Below, piece after piece: positions 44,833 to 55,062 of a DNA stretch of 64,000 bases. Position numbers and translations under genes: made by a program. The notes beneath the pieces were generated by a model. That model saw only the letters and a list, made by a program, of their open reading frames with translations, made no database searches and was not told where the DNA came from. Position 1 is the stretch's first letter; every line of letters starts with the position of its first letter. The stretch comes from Poseidonibacter lekithochrous (lineage in GTDB: Bacteria; Campylobacterota; Campylobacteria; Campylobacterales; Arcobacteraceae): NCBI RefSeq assembly GCF_018861145.1, contig NZ_JAHKQT010000003.1, positions 140,579 through 204,578 of the forward strand. The letters are read 5' to 3'.

Positions 44833-46265
44833 AGCATTCCTTTTTCAATCATTGATTTTAAATGTTCAATAATAGTTGTTATTGATTCCATTGGATTATT
44901 TTTATTAATCTTTGAAATCACTTTTTGTTTTGTCCCAGTTATATTTATATATGTTCCTGATTTTTCATAAAATGATGAAATGGGGATAGCTATATCTGAA
45001 TTTTCTATTGTTTTACAATTATGACTGAAAAGTGAAATTACTTTTTTGTCTTTCAATAATTCTAGTTTTTCATCAAAGTATTTATTATCTATAATAATTA
45101 TTAAACTTGAAGTATTTAAATTATCTTTAAAATATTTTTCTTCTTCATTTATATCTAATTCTTTAAATGCAGCTCTATTTGCTGTTCTATCATTTGTTTT
45201 TAAATAATCATCTTTAAAATCTTCATCAAATGTATCAGGTGAATACCCAGAAACCTTTGCTTCTAATTTTTTTGCTAGATTATTTACATTTTGCATTTCT
45301 TCTATAGAAAGATTTGGACTTAATACAAATAAAATATCTTTTTGAGTTGTTAACTCTTTAAACATATTTGTAATTGTGTTACTTATTTCTGTTTGAGCAT
45401 TATTTAATAAAGGAGTTGTAAATCTATTATTAGCTTCATTTTCATATGATAGTCTTCCTTCATCACACATAAAAAAACCATTTACAGCATCATTTCTTCT
45501 TGGTCTAAATCTAAATATTTGGTCATCTTTATATTTCTCTTTCCTATGATCAACATAAATATTACATCCTTTTGAACAACCATTACAAATGGCATCAAAA
45601 GTTTCTAAAAACCAAACTCTTTGTTTAAATCTGAAGTTTTTACTAGTTAGTGCACCTACAGGACAAATATCCACAACATTCATTGCATATGGATTAGCTA
45701 AAGGTTTCCCTGGAAATGTCCCAATAACTGAATGATTTGCTCTATTAATTACACCTAATTCATTAGTTTTAGTAATATCTGAACAAAATCTTACACATCT
45801 TGTACAAAGTACACATCTTTCTTGGTCAAGCATTACATTAGAGCCTAAATCAACTCTTTTCCTTGCATTGACTTTTGTATCTGTATTTACTCTTGAGTCA
45901 TAAAAACCAGATTCCATATAATAATCTTGTAATTTACACTCTCCAGCTTGGTCACATGTAGGACAATCAATTGGATGATTTATTAGTTCAAGTTCTAAAA
46001 TATCTCGTCTTACTTTTTCGATATTTTCACCCTTAGTTCTTATAATCATACCATCTTTAATTGGTGTATCACAGGCAATCTGAGGCCTTTTTTGACCTTC
46101 AATTTCAACCATACACATTCTACAGTTTCCATCTTTTCCAAGTGCTTGATGGTAACAAAAATGAGGAATATGAATATTTTCATCTAATAATTTATCAATT
46201 AGAAGACTTCCTTTAGAAGCCTCCATTTGTGCGCCATTGACTGTTATTTCTACCATTTCACTCAT
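44829..46265 (-). CDS. nuoG: NADH-quinone oxidoreductase subunit G, short form
   Basis: 478 residues against about 700-900 in most bacteria. The N-terminal half is complete: 2Fe-2S ligands in CYHQALGKDGNCRMCMVEIEG, His-ligated 4Fe-4S motif HPIDCPTCDQAGECKLQD, CVLCTRCVRFC, and a further CNGCSKGCN. The C-terminal molybdopterin-like domain is mostly absent; the last 200 residues (from about 275) are a poorly conserved remnant. It should still connect NuoF to NuoI. Separated from nuoF by gltA, an unusual arrangement. Confidence 0.93.
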   Translation of the reverse strand: MSEMVEITVNGAQMEASKGSLLIDKLLDENIHIPHFCYHQALGKDGNCRMCMVEIEGQKRPQIACDTPIKDGMIIRTKGENIEKVRRDILELELINHPIDCPTCDQAGECKLQDYYMESGFYDSRVNTDTKVNARKRVDLGSNVMLDQERCVLCTRCVRFCSDITKTNELGVINRANHSVIGTFPGKPLANPYAMNVVDICPVGALTSKNFRFKQRVWFLETFDAICNGCSKGCNIYVDHRKEKYKDDQIFRFRPRRNDAVNGFFMCDEGRLSYENEANNRFTTPLLNNAQTEISNTITNMFKELTTQKDILFVLSPNLSIEEMQNVNNLAKKLEAKVSGYSPDTFDEDFKDDYLKTNDRTANRAAFKELDINEEEKYFKDNLNTSSLIIIIDNKYFDEKLELLKDKKVISLFSHNCKTIENSDIAIPISSFYEKSGTYINITGTKQKVISKINKNNPMESITTIIEHLKSMIEKGML

Positions 46266-46299
46266 CTATTTTACCCCTTACACTTGTTTGTTTTTATTC

Positions 46300-47586
46300 T
46301 TAGTTACCTGTATATAATTGTCTAGGTCTTGCAATTTTATGTTTAGGATCTTGTTTTAATTCAGACCATTGTGCAATCCAACCTGGAGTTCTACCGATTA
46401 CGAAAATTGGTGTAAACATTTCAACTGGAATTTTAAGTGCTGTTAAGATAACACCCGAATAGAAATCAATATTTGGATATAAACCTCTTTCTTTAAAGTA
46501 ATCATCATTTAAAGCTGCTTGTTCAACTGCTGCTGCAATATCTAGTAATTTTGAATCTAGATTTAATTCTTCTCTTAATTTATCTTGTAATCCTTTTAAA
46601 CATTCAGCTCTTGGATCTCTATTTTTATATACTCTATGTCCAAATCCCATAAGTCTAAATGGATCATTTCTATCTTTTGCTTTTGCAATAAATGAAGGTA
46701 CATTTTTAATATCACCAATCATTCTTAATTGATCCATTACTTTTTCATTTGCACCACCATGAGCTGATCCCCATAAAGCTGCGATACCTGAAGAAATTGC
46801 AACATAAGGGTGAGCTTCTGTAGAACCTACATTTCTTACTGTTGTTGTAGAGGCATTTTGTTCATGATCTGCATGTAAAGTAAAGATTGCATCTAGTGCA
46901 TCTACTTCAATTTGTTTAATTTCTTCATTTGTTCCATCTTTTAGTCTTTTCATAGAACCACCTGGATAGGCTCTTAACATATATAAGAAGTTTTCTGTAA
47001 AATATCTATTTACATCTGGATAAATTAATGGAGTACCAATTGAATTTCTATATGCCATTGCTGCAATTGTTGGCATTTTAGCAACAATTCTTCTTCTCAT
47101 TATTTTAAATTCTTTATCATCTTCTAAGTTTAAGTGATCTTTATAAAATGCTGCAAGTGCCATTGTTGCAGCACCCATAGTTGCCATTGGATGTGCTCCA
47201 TCTGGTAATGCATCAAAAATTCTAATTAAACCTTCATTTAAAAATGATCTATGTCTAATTTCTAAATCGAAATTTTTTGAAGCTTCTTCTGTTGGTAAAG
47301 AACCTCTCATAAGTAAATAACAAACATCTAAGAAAGAGTGCTTTCCTGCTAAGTCAGCAATATCATAACCTCTATATCTTAATTCAGAATTTTCTCCATC
47401 AATAAAAGTGATTTTTGAATCACAAGATGCAGTTGATGTATAACCTGGATCATAAGTAAACATTCCTGAATCTTTATAAAATGTAGAAATATCTACAACA
47501 CTTGGTCCTCTTGTTCCATCAAGTACATTATATTCATATGAATTACCGTTTCTATTATCTGTTAGTGTAAAAGTATTTTTTGCCAT
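46300..47586 (-). CDS. gltA: Citrate synthase (type II)
   Basis: 428 residues, the normal length for the hexameric bacterial form. It condenses acetyl-CoA and oxaloacetate. Catalytic motifs: LHADHEQNASTTTVRNVGS (His in ADHEQ), MGFGHRVYKNRDPRA (second His) and the Asp region NIDFYSGVILTALKIP. N-terminal Glu/Arg-rich domain with GESELRYRGYDIADLA-like segment NSELRYRGYDIADLAG is typical of the Gram-negative, NADH-sensitive class. It lies between nuoF and nuoG on the same strand with gaps of 21 and 34 bases, so it is probably transcribed with complex I. Confidence 0.97.
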   Translation of the reverse strand: MAKNTFTLTDNRNGNSYEYNVLDGTRGPSVVDISTFYKDSGMFTYDPGYTSTASCDSKITFIDGENSELRYRGYDIADLAGKHSFLDVCYLLMRGSLPTEEASKNFDLEIRHRSFLNEGLIRIFDALPDGAHPMATMGAATMALAAFYKDHLNLEDDKEFKIMRRRIVAKMPTIAAMAYRNSIGTPLIYPDVNRYFTENFLYMLRAYPGGSMKRLKDGTNEEIKQIEVDALDAIFTLHADHEQNASTTTVRNVGSTEAHPYVAISSGIAALWGSAHGGANEKVMDQLRMIGDIKNVPSFIAKAKDRNDPFRLMGFGHRVYKNRDPRAECLKGLQDKLREELNLDSKLLDIAAAVEQAALNDDYFKERGLYPNIDFYSGVILTALKIPVEMFTPIFVIGRTPGWIAQWSELKQDPKHKIARPRQLYTGN

Positions 47587-47607
47587 TTATTTCTCCTAAT
47601 ATAAAAT

Positions 47608-48855
47608 TTAATTTCTAAAGTATGCTTCAAATTCTTGTGGGAATTTTTGCACCATGCTTTGAATGATATCTTTAACAGCTGGTGCAAATACACAAATTGT
47701 TTTACCATTCAATGACACGCATACATCAAGTATAGTGTCAATATCTTTTTTTGAACCCTCTCCTTGTAAAATTTTTGCAAGGATATCATCTATCCATCCA
47801 CATCCCTCTCTACAAGGAGTACATTGCCCACAAGATTCATGATGGTAAAACTCAATTAAGTTTTTTGCAGCTTCTACCATACATGTATCTTCATCAATTA
47901 CAATCATTCCTCCAGTTCCTAAAGTTGAACCAATATCCCACATAGATTCATAATCTAATACAGCAGATTCAACTTCTTTTGCTGTTAGAATAGGACACGA
48001 AGATCCTCCTGGAATTATCGCTTTTAATTTTTTACCATCTCTCATACCACCACCAACTTCATTTAAGAAGTCAATCATTTTGTTTCCAAATGCTAATTCA
48101 TAAACTCCTGGGTTTTTAACAGGCCCGCTCATTGCAAATAACATTGTTCCAGGTGATTTTTCTGTTCCATAAGCAGTATAAGCTTCATATCCATTTTCAA
48201 TAATAAAAGGTACAGTTGCAATCGTTTCAACATTGTTAACAGTTGCAGGATTTCCAAAGAACCACTCACACTCTTTACCATGTGGTTTAAGTCTTGGATG
48301 TCCTCTTTTACCTTCTAAAGATTCAATAAGTGCAGATTTTTCTCCACAAATATATGCTCCAGCACCTCTATGAACAGTTATTTCTAATTTATAATCATGT
48401 CCCATAACAGTATCACCAATAATTCCAGCTTTATAGGCTTCTTGTATTGCTTCATCTACTCTATCTGAGAAAAATTTATATTCACCTCTTATGTAAATAT
48501 ATGCATGATGTGCATTTATTGCATACGAAGAACAAATAATTCCTTCAATTAATAAGTGTGGATCATATTGAAAAATTTGTCTATCTTTAAAAGTTCCAGG
48601 TTCTGATTCATCGCCATTTACGATTAAATATGCAGGTCGTGGATCATCTTTTGGCATAAGTTTCCATTTAGGTCCACAAGCAGCTCCACCACCACCTTTT
48701 CCTCTTAATCCTGATTTTACAACTTCATCTGTAACTTCATCAGGACTCATAGTAAATAGTTTTTCTATAGAAGAGTAAGCACCATTTTTTTGTGCTACTT
48801 CTAATTTATGATAGTCAGGAATATCAAACTTTTTGCTTACAACTTTAACTACCAT
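47608..48855 (-). CDS. nuoF: NADH-quinone oxidoreductase subunit F
   Basis: 415 residues. FMN and NADH-binding glycine-rich region GLRGKGGGGAACGPKWKLMP near residue 48, GAGAYICGEKSALIESLEGKRGHPRLKP, and 4Fe-4S ligands CGQCTPCREGCGW with a later Cys. It is the NADH-oxidising subunit. Helicobacter and Campylobacter lack NuoE and NuoF (family knowledge), so their presence here implies a standard NADH-fed complex I. Its stop lies 21 bases before gltA. Confidence 0.97.
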   Translation of the reverse strand: MVVKVVSKKFDIPDYHKLEVAQKNGAYSSIEKLFTMSPDEVTDEVVKSGLRGKGGGGAACGPKWKLMPKDDPRPAYLIVNGDESEPGTFKDRQIFQYDPHLLIEGIICSSYAINAHHAYIYIRGEYKFFSDRVDEAIQEAYKAGIIGDTVMGHDYKLEITVHRGAGAYICGEKSALIESLEGKRGHPRLKPHGKECEWFFGNPATVNNVETIATVPFIIENGYEAYTAYGTEKSPGTMLFAMSGPVKNPGVYELAFGNKMIDFLNEVGGGMRDGKKLKAIIPGGSSCPILTAKEVESAVLDYESMWDIGSTLGTGGMIVIDEDTCMVEAAKNLIEFYHHESCGQCTPCREGCGWIDDILAKILQGEGSKKDIDTILDVCVSLNGKTICVFAPAVKDIIQSMVQKFPQEFEAYFRN

Positions 48856-49331
48856 TATTTACACCCTTCTACAAGTTTTTTTAATGATTCTACACTTTGA
48901 TTTTCTTTATATTCACCATTAATTGCAAACATTGGAGCACCACCACAAGCACCTAAGCACTCAACTGCACTTAAATGAAACTTTCCATCTTCACTTGTTT
49001 GACCTGGTTCAATTCCAACAGTATCTTTCATGAATTTAATTAAGTCATTAGCACCCATTAACATACAAGATAATGTTTTACATACTTCAATATGATAAGT
49101 ACCAATTGGTTTTAAATTAAACATAGTATAAAAAGTTGCAACTTCATATACTTGAATTGGAGTTTTTTTTAATTTATTTGCAATAAATATCATAGCTTCT
49201 GGTGATATCCAGTTTTCTTGTTCTTGAACTAGCCATAAACAAGGTAACATCATTGCATCTGAATTAGGATATTTCTTTAGTTGTTCTTGAAATTTCTCTT
49301 CATTTTCTTTAGTAAATACAAATGTTTTCAT
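48855..49331 (-). CDS. nuoE: NADH-quinone oxidoreductase subunit E
   Basis: 158 residues. Thioredoxin-like 2Fe-2S protein with ligands in VCKTLSCMLMGAND (C-x4-C) and CLGACGGAPM (C-x3-C). It works with NuoF as the NADH dehydrogenase module. It overlaps nuoF by one base (TAATG) and nuoCD likewise. Confidence 0.95.
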   Translation of the reverse strand: MKTFVFTKENEEKFQEQLKKYPNSDAMMLPCLWLVQEQENWISPEAMIFIANKLKKTPIQVYEVATFYTMFNLKPIGTYHIEVCKTLSCMLMGANDLIKFMKDTVGIEPGQTSEDGKFHLSAVECLGACGGAPMFAINGEYKENQSVESLKKLVEGCK

Positions 49332-50965
49332 TATCTATCAAACTCCCCAGCAATAAAGTTCATACTAGCCATTGTTACAACTGCATCTGCTAGCATTCCA
49401 CCTTCAACTATATTAGAATAAGCACCAAGTGAGTAAAAACAAGGTGGTCTACATTTTACTTTATAAGGTCTTCCTTCTCCATTACTTACAATAAAGAAAC
49501 CAAGTTCTCCATTTCCAGCTTCAATAGAAGAATAATATTCACCTTTAGGTACTTTAATACCTTCAAATGTAAGTTTAAATTGATTCATTAAACCTTCAAT
49601 ATTTCCATATACATCTTTTTTAGATGGTAATAAAATTCCAGGAGCATCAACATTTATCGGACCATCTGGTAATTCTTTCATCGCTTGTCTAATAATTTTT
49701 GTACTTTGTACCATTTCTTCAAATCTGCACATCATTCTGTCATAAACATCCCCATGAGAACCTACTACAACATCAAAGTTATAGTTTTCATAACCATAGT
49801 AAGGTTTGTCTTTTCTTAAGTCATGTGCAACACCAGTTGATCTTAAATTTACTCCTGATATCCCTGCATTTAAGGCAAAGTCAGATTTAATTACTCCAAC
49901 ATCTTGTGTTCTATCGTGAAAAATTCTATTATGTGCAATTAAACTTAATGCATCAGAACAAGCAGTTTCAACTTCTTTTAATACATTTTCTAAATCTTCA
50001 GCAAAACCATCATATAAATCAAACTCTAAACCACCAATTCTTGTGTAAGTATTAGTAAGTCGTGCGCCTGTTAATTTTGATAATAAATCATAAGCTGTAT
50101 CTCTTGGAGCGAATAAGTACCAGAAGTTTGTAAGTCCACCTAAATCAACCATATTTGCTGCATTACAAACAAGATGATCAATAATTCTACTTAATTCTCC
50201 AATTATCACTCTAATTGATTTGGCCCGTGCTGTTATATCTATATTTAACATTTCTTCGACAGCTTTTGAATATCCAATATTATTTAAAATTGCTGAACAG
50301 TAGTTTAATCTATCTGTGTATGGTATCACTTGTGAATAAGTATGGTTTTCGCAAGATTTTTCAAAACCTCTATGTAAGTATCCAATTTCAGTAACACAGG
50401 CTGTGATAGTTTCACCTTCCATTGCTACAAAGTTTCTAATAGTACCATGTGAAGCAGGATGAGAAGGTCCAACATTTAACATCATTAAATCGTTAACTTC
50501 TTCTGCTGAATAACCTTTTTGTTTTAATAAAGGATTCATTTCATCCATTAAATCTTCAGTTTCAGTACAGATTTGACCTTTTGTAATTTCATAATCTTTT
50601 CTTAAAGGATGTCCTATAAATTGATGATGATTTAAAAGTCTTTTTAAATTTGGATGACCATTAAAGTTAATACCATATTGGTCGTAAGCTTCTCTTTCAG
50701 CCCAATTTGCTGATTTGTAAATATCACTTAATGTATCAACTGTTAAAGTATTATCATCTATATAAGATTTAATACTAATTTGCTTTTTAAAAGTTGCATC
50801 TCTTAATATATATACAACTGCAAATCTTGATGGAGTTACATCTTGATGTTTTAAATAATCAATAACTGTAATATCTAAAAGAATTGAATATTTGTCTTCA
50901 TTTTTTAATTTTAATATTATAGATTTAATTTCATTTGAGTCAATTAACATATCGCATTTAAGCAT
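49331..50965 (-). CDS. nuoCD: Fused NADH-quinone oxidoreductase subunits C and D
   Basis: 544 residues. Residues about 1-150 are NuoC ([29 protein letters not shown]) and about 160-544 NuoD ([66 protein letters not shown]). The NuoD part holds the quinone-binding His/Tyr region. The two parts are joined in one chain, as in E. coli. Eight bases overlap with nuoB. Confidence 0.95.
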   Translation of the reverse strand: MLKCDMLIDSNEIKSIILKLKNEDKYSILLDITVIDYLKHQDVTPSRFAVVYILRDATFKKQISIKSYIDDNTLTVDTLSDIYKSANWAEREAYDQYGINFNGHPNLKRLLNHHQFIGHPLRKDYEITKGQICTETEDLMDEMNPLLKQKGYSAEEVNDLMMLNVGPSHPASHGTIRNFVAMEGETITACVTEIGYLHRGFEKSCENHTYSQVIPYTDRLNYCSAILNNIGYSKAVEEMLNIDITARAKSIRVIIGELSRIIDHLVCNAANMVDLGGLTNFWYLFAPRDTAYDLLSKLTGARLTNTYTRIGGLEFDLYDGFAEDLENVLKEVETACSDALSLIAHNRIFHDRTQDVGVIKSDFALNAGISGVNLRSTGVAHDLRKDKPYYGYENYNFDVVVGSHGDVYDRMMCRFEEMVQSTKIIRQAMKELPDGPINVDAPGILLPSKKDVYGNIEGLMNQFKLTFEGIKVPKGEYYSSIEAGNGELGFFIVSNGEGRPYKVKCRPPCFYSLGAYSNIVEGGMLADAVVTMASMNFIAGEFDR

Positions 50966-51473
50966 CTAGGAATCCTTTATACTCTTTTACTCTATCTTTT
51001 ATAATTGATTCATCATTTGCTTTTTCTTGAATTCTCATAATTGCATCAAGAACAGCTTCAGGACGTGGAGGACAACCTGCTACATATTCATCTACTGGAA
51101 TAATTTGATCAATTCCTTGAACAGTTGTATAGTTATCATAAAAACCACCAGAACAAGCACATGCACCCATTGAAATAACCCATTTAGGTTCACACATTTG
51201 TTCATAAATTTTCTTTAAAATTGGCGCTTGCTTGTATGAAATTGTTCCAGCCACAATTAGTAAGTCAGCTTGTCTAGGAGAAAATCTTACAACTTCTGCT
51301 CCGAATCTTGATAAATCGTATTTAGCTCCAGCAACACTCATAAACTCAATTCCACAACATGCAGTTCCAAATACCATAGGCCATAAAGAGTAAGAACGAC
51401 CCCAGTTTATTGCGTGATCAAGTTTTGTTGTAACTATTGAATCACCTAATGCAGCTTCAGCTCCTAATCCCAT
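50958..51473 (-). CDS. nuoB: NADH-quinone oxidoreductase subunit B
   Basis: 171 residues. 4Fe-4S ligands in [18 protein letters not shown] (adjacent cysteines), [15 protein letters not shown] and [14 protein letters not shown] [16 protein letters not shown]. It holds the N2 cluster next to quinone. Overlaps nuoA by ten bases and nuoCD by eight. Confidence 0.97.
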   Translation of the reverse strand: MGLGAEAALGDSIVTTKLDHAINWGRSYSLWPMVFGTACCGIEFMSVAGAKYDLSRFGAEVVRFSPRQADLLIVAGTISYKQAPILKKIYEQMCEPKWVISMGACACSGGFYDNYTTVQGIDQIIPVDEYVAGCPPRPEAVLDAIMRIQEKANDESIIKDRVKEYKGFLDA

Positions 51474-51826
51474 GATAATGCCTTTTTCTTATAGATATAA
51501 ATTAATCCTGAAAATAATAGTCCCATAAACATGAACATCTCAAAAAGCCCTAGATATCCTAGTTCTTTAATATTTACAGCCCAAGGAAACATAAAAATTA
51601 TTTCTACATCAAATAGAACAAATAAAATTGCAACTAAATAAAATTTAATTGAAAATCTAATATTTGTATTTCCTACAGGGTTTGAAACACCACTTTCATA
51701 AACTGTATTTTTCATTTGAGCTAGTTCATTTTTTGGTCCTATAAACCTTGTAAGTACGAATACACCTACTAAAATGAAACCAATCGTAACAAAAATAACA
51801 GATGCAAGAACTAATTCTGTTGACAT
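51464..51826 (-). CDS. nuoA: NADH-quinone oxidoreductase subunit A
   Basis: 120 residues with three membrane helices and ESGVSNPVGNTNIRFSIKFYLVAILFVLFDVEIIFMFPWAV, which contains the conserved acidic residues. First gene of the nuo operon. Its promoter region (51827-51955) holds a perfect 10-base inverted repeat and a GTGTACAAT element that could be the -10. Confidence 0.96.
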   Translation of the reverse strand: MSTELVLASVIFVTIGFILVGVFVLTRFIGPKNELAQMKNTVYESGVSNPVGNTNIRFSIKFYLVAILFVLFDVEIIFMFPWAVNIKELGYLGLFEMFMFMGLLFSGLIYIYKKKALSWD

Positions 51827-51879
51827 TTCATATCCTATTTATTAATATTGTTTTAGGATTGTACACTAATTCTATCCTC

Positions 51880-51905
51880 TTATAAAGGATTTAACTCCTT
51901 TATAA
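51880..51905. promoter_or_regulatory. Perfect inverted repeat upstream of nuoA
   Basis: TTATAAAGGA, six bases, TCCTTTATAA. It lies 15-25 bases upstream of the TACAAT box near 51857-51862 on the minus strand, so an operator is likely; it is also downstream of the PatB/MalY gene, but no T-run follows it, which argues against a terminator. Confidence 0.5.
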
Positions 51906-51955
51906 AAGTATAATTAAAATAGTGAGAAAAAAGGTAATACTTTGCTATTTTATTG

Positions 51956-53128
51956 CTATTTAAAACTCTTTGAAATATCCTCAAGGGCCACAAGTAAAGC
52001 ATTTTTTGGAAGTGCTATATTTAATCTAAAATAAGAATCTCCATTGCTACCAAATGATACACCATCATTTAAAGCAACTTTTGATTGAGTTAATAGTTTA
52101 TTTTTAATATTATTATGAGAAAGTGTTGTATTTTTAAAATTTAACCATAGAAGATATGTTGCTTCTGGTAACAGAAAATTAATATTATGAGAGTTCTTTA
52201 GTAGATATTCTTGTGTAAAATTCATATTTTCTTTTAAGTACTCTTTTAATTCATCAACATAAATATGACCGTTCTCATATGCAGCTTTTGTTGAAATATA
52301 TCCAAAAAAGTTGATTGAGTTAATTTCTCTTCTTTGTGCTACTTCTTTAAATTTATTTAATATCTTATTATTTTTACTAATTGCATAAGCACAATTAAGA
52401 CCTGCAATATTGAATGTTTTTCCTGCAGAGTTTAATGTAATTGTAATATTTGCTATTTCTTCAGAGATGGAAGCTATTGGTGTAAATTTTTTAAAAGTAA
52501 TATCTGAATGTATTTCATCTGATACTATTGTAATATTATTTTCAATGCATATTTTTGCTAACTTTTCAAGTTCTTCTTTACTCCAAACTCTTCCGACTGG
52601 ATTATGAGGGGAACATAAACATAAAATCTTTGTTTTATTTGTGATTTTAGATTTTAAATCCTCTAAATCCATAGTGTAATAGCCATCTTTTTCTTTTAAT
52701 TCATTAATAACAACCTTTCTATTATTAGCTTTAACACTTTTAAATAAAGGTGGATAAACAGGAGTTTGAACAATTACTTCATCATCAACATCACTATATG
52801 CCTCAATACAAGCTGAGTATGCAGGTACTACGCCATTAATCATATAAATGTTTTTTTGTTCGATATCCCATTTATGTCTGTTTTTTTGCCATGATATAAT
52901 TGCATTATATGTTTGATCATCATCTATACTATATCCATAAACTGAATTTTGAGCTGCCTTTATTATTTCATCATTTATAAATGCAGGTGTTTTAAAATCC
53001 ATGTCTGCAACCCAAAGTGGATTTAAATCCTCATACCCAAAGTATTTTTTTAAACCGTCATATTTAGTACAATTTGTACCTTTTCTATCTATTTTCTCAT
53101 CAAAATTGTATTTAATTTTATTAAGCAT
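51956..53128 (-). CDS. PatB/MalY-type PLP-dependent C-S lyase
   Basis: 390 residues, fold-type I aminotransferase-like. N-terminus NPLWVADMDFKTPAFI is the MalY/PatB signature; VIVQTPVYPPLF, CSPHNPVGRVW, IVSDEIHSDITF and the PLP lysine in LNSAGKTFNIAG follow. It cleaves cystathionine or S-alkyl-cysteine with release of a thiol. Just upstream of nuoA but with a 129-base gap containing the operator-like repeat, so it is probably transcribed separately. It diverges from the UbiD-like gene. Confidence 0.9.
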   Translation of the reverse strand: MLNKIKYNFDEKIDRKGTNCTKYDGLKKYFGYEDLNPLWVADMDFKTPAFINDEIIKAAQNSVYGYSIDDDQTYNAIISWQKNRHKWDIEQKNIYMINGVVPAYSACIEAYSDVDDEVIVQTPVYPPLFKSVKANNRKVVINELKEKDGYYTMDLEDLKSKITNKTKILCLCSPHNPVGRVWSKEELEKLAKICIENNITIVSDEIHSDITFKKFTPIASISEEIANITITLNSAGKTFNIAGLNCAYAISKNNKILNKFKEVAQRREINSINFFGYISTKAAYENGHIYVDELKEYLKENMNFTQEYLLKNSHNINFLLPEATYLLWLNFKNTTLSHNNIKNKLLTQSKVALNDGVSFGSNGDSYFRLNIALPKNALLVALEDISKSFK

Positions 53129-53217
53129 ATATAAATCCTCTATTATAAACTATATTTTATTGATAAAATGATATAAGATTTATACTAATTACCTGATTAG
53201 GTTATATTGAGGAAAAT

Positions 53218-55032
53218 ATGAAACAAGCTATTGAACTATTAAAAAAAAATGATTTATTAAGAATTATTGATGATGAATTAGATATTAATTTAGAAATTCC
53301 ACATATCTCGTATATTGAAGTTAAAAAAGAAGATTCAAAAGCATTATTATTTACAAATGTTGTAGATAAAGAAAATGATAAAAAATTTGATGTTCCAGTT
53401 TTAATGAATGTTTTCTGTAATGAAAAAGCAGTAAAACTATTTATTGGAGATGGAGACAAAATTGGAAGTGAGATTGAATCTTTATTAAAGATGAAACCAC
53501 CAACAACATTAAGCGAGAAATTTTCTACTTTTGGTAAGCTATTCGCTCTAAAAAATACAATTCCTAAGAAGAATAAAGGAAAGGGTGAATGTCAAGAGGT
53601 AATAAAACTTGGACGTGATGCAAAACTATCTGATTTACCTATTTTAACTACTTGGGAACAAGATGGTGGGCCTTTTATTACTATGGGACAAGTTTATACA
53701 ACTTCTTTAAATGGTGAAATGAAAAATCTTGGTATGTATAGACTTCAAGTTTATGATGATTATACAGTAGGAATGCATTGGCAAATTCATAAAGATTCAA
53801 ATCATTTTTTTCATGAATATAAAAAAGCAGGTAAAAAAATGCCAGTATCTATTGGTATAGGTGGTGATCCAATGTACATTTGGTGTGGACAAGCACCATT
53901 ACCAATTGGGATTTTTGAATTAATGCTTTATGGTTTTGTAAAAAATAAAAATGCACAATTAGTAAAATCAATTACAAATGATATTTGGATACCTAGAGAT
54001 AATGATTATGTTATTGAAGGTTTTGTAGATCCTTCTAAGATGAAAATAGAAGGTCCTTTTGGCGATCATACAGGATATTATACTCTTGAAGAAGAATACC
54101 CATTTATGGAAGTATCTGCAATTACTAGTAAAAAAGAGCCTGTATTTTTAGCAACAGTTGTTGGAAAACCGCCATTAGAAGATAAATATATGGGACATGC
54201 AACGGAGAGGATCTTCTTGCCTTTATTAAAAACTACAGCACCAGATTTAATTGATTATTATATGCCTGAAAATGGTGTATATCATAATCTAATTTTAGCA
54301 AAAATTAAAACTTTATATCCAGGACATGCACAACAAATGATGCATGCATTTTGGGGAGTAGGGCAAATGAGTTTTGTCAAGCATGCATTATTTGTGAATG
54401 AAGATGCCCCAGATTTATTTGAACATGAGGCAATTACTGAATATATTTTAAATAGAATTAATATAGAAGATATCCTTATTTCAAAAGGTGTAGTTGATGC
54501 ATTAGATCATTCAAGTCCAAAATTTGCACTTGGAGGTAAACTAGGTCTTGATTGTACAGGAGAAGAAATTGAAGAATTAGGTATTACCTTAATTCAAGAT
54601 GATGAATTATTATTTAAAATACAATCAATTACAAGTGAAGTAAAAGAATTAAAACAATATTTTACACATACAAAAAACCCAGTTACAATAATTACAGTAG
54701 AAAAAATAAGAAGTCAGAAACATTTATTTGATGATTTAAAAGCAGTTTTAGAAAATATTAAAATTTTAGTAATAGTAGATGCTTCACATCAAAATGATGT
54801 TAATAATCCTTATATGTTAGTGTGGAGAGTTGTAAATAATATTGATTCAAATAGAGATATTTACTTTGATTCAAATACTATTTGTGTAGATGGTACAAAT
54901 AAAAACTCATTTGATAATTATAAAAGAACATGGCCTGATGATGTTGATTGTACGCCAAGTGTGATTAAATCACTTCAAAAAAGAGGAATTATTGATATTG
55001 ATGATGAGTTTATAAAGAAATATCAATTATAA
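53218..55032 (+). CDS. UbiD-family decarboxylase (menaquinone biosynthesis type)
   Basis: 604 residues. UbiD fold with prenylated-FMN-binding features: LPILTTWEQDGGPFITMGQVYTTS, KIEGPFGDHTGYYTLEEEYPFMEVSAITSKKEP, VVGKPPLEDKYMG, and the C-terminal VDHSSPKFALGGK-like DALDHSSPKFALGGKLGLDCTG. Length and the long C-terminal region fit the menaquinone (futalosine-route) decarboxylases found throughout Campylobacterota. No other mqn gene lies nearby. GAGGA precedes the ATG. Confidence 0.9.
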   Translation: MKQAIELLKKNDLLRIIDDELDINLEIPHISYIEVKKEDSKALLFTNVVDKENDKKFDVPVLMNVFCNEKAVKLFIGDGDKIGSEIESLLKMKPPTTLSEKFSTFGKLFALKNTIPKKNKGKGECQEVIKLGRDAKLSDLPILTTWEQDGGPFITMGQVYTTSLNGEMKNLGMYRLQVYDDYTVGMHWQIHKDSNHFFHEYKKAGKKMPVSIGIGGDPMYIWCGQAPLPIGIFELMLYGFVKNKNAQLVKSITNDIWIPRDNDYVIEGFVDPSKMKIEGPFGDHTGYYTLEEEYPFMEVSAITSKKEPVFLATVVGKPPLEDKYMGHATERIFLPLLKTTAPDLIDYYMPENGVYHNLILAKIKTLYPGHAQQMMHAFWGVGQMSFVKHALFVNEDAPDLFEHEAITEYILNRINIEDILISKGVVDALDHSSPKFALGGKLGLDCTGEEIEELGITLIQDDELLFKIQSITSEVKELKQYFTHTKNPVTIITVEKIRSQKHLFDDLKAVLENIKILVIVDASHQNDVNNPYMLVWRVVNNIDSNRDIYFDSNTICVDGTNKNSFDNYKRTWPDDVDCTPSVIKSLQKRGIIDIDDEFIKKYQL

Positions 55033-55062
55033 GATATAAGAGCTTGTTCTCTTTTCTTATAA
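55027..55062. terminator. Bidirectional terminator between UbiD-like and GGDEF genes
   Basis: TTATAAGA...AAGAG and CTCTT...TCTTATAA form a 13-base stem with a small internal loop; A/T runs on both sides. It includes the stop of the UbiD-like gene and touches the end of the GGDEF gene. Confidence 0.7.
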
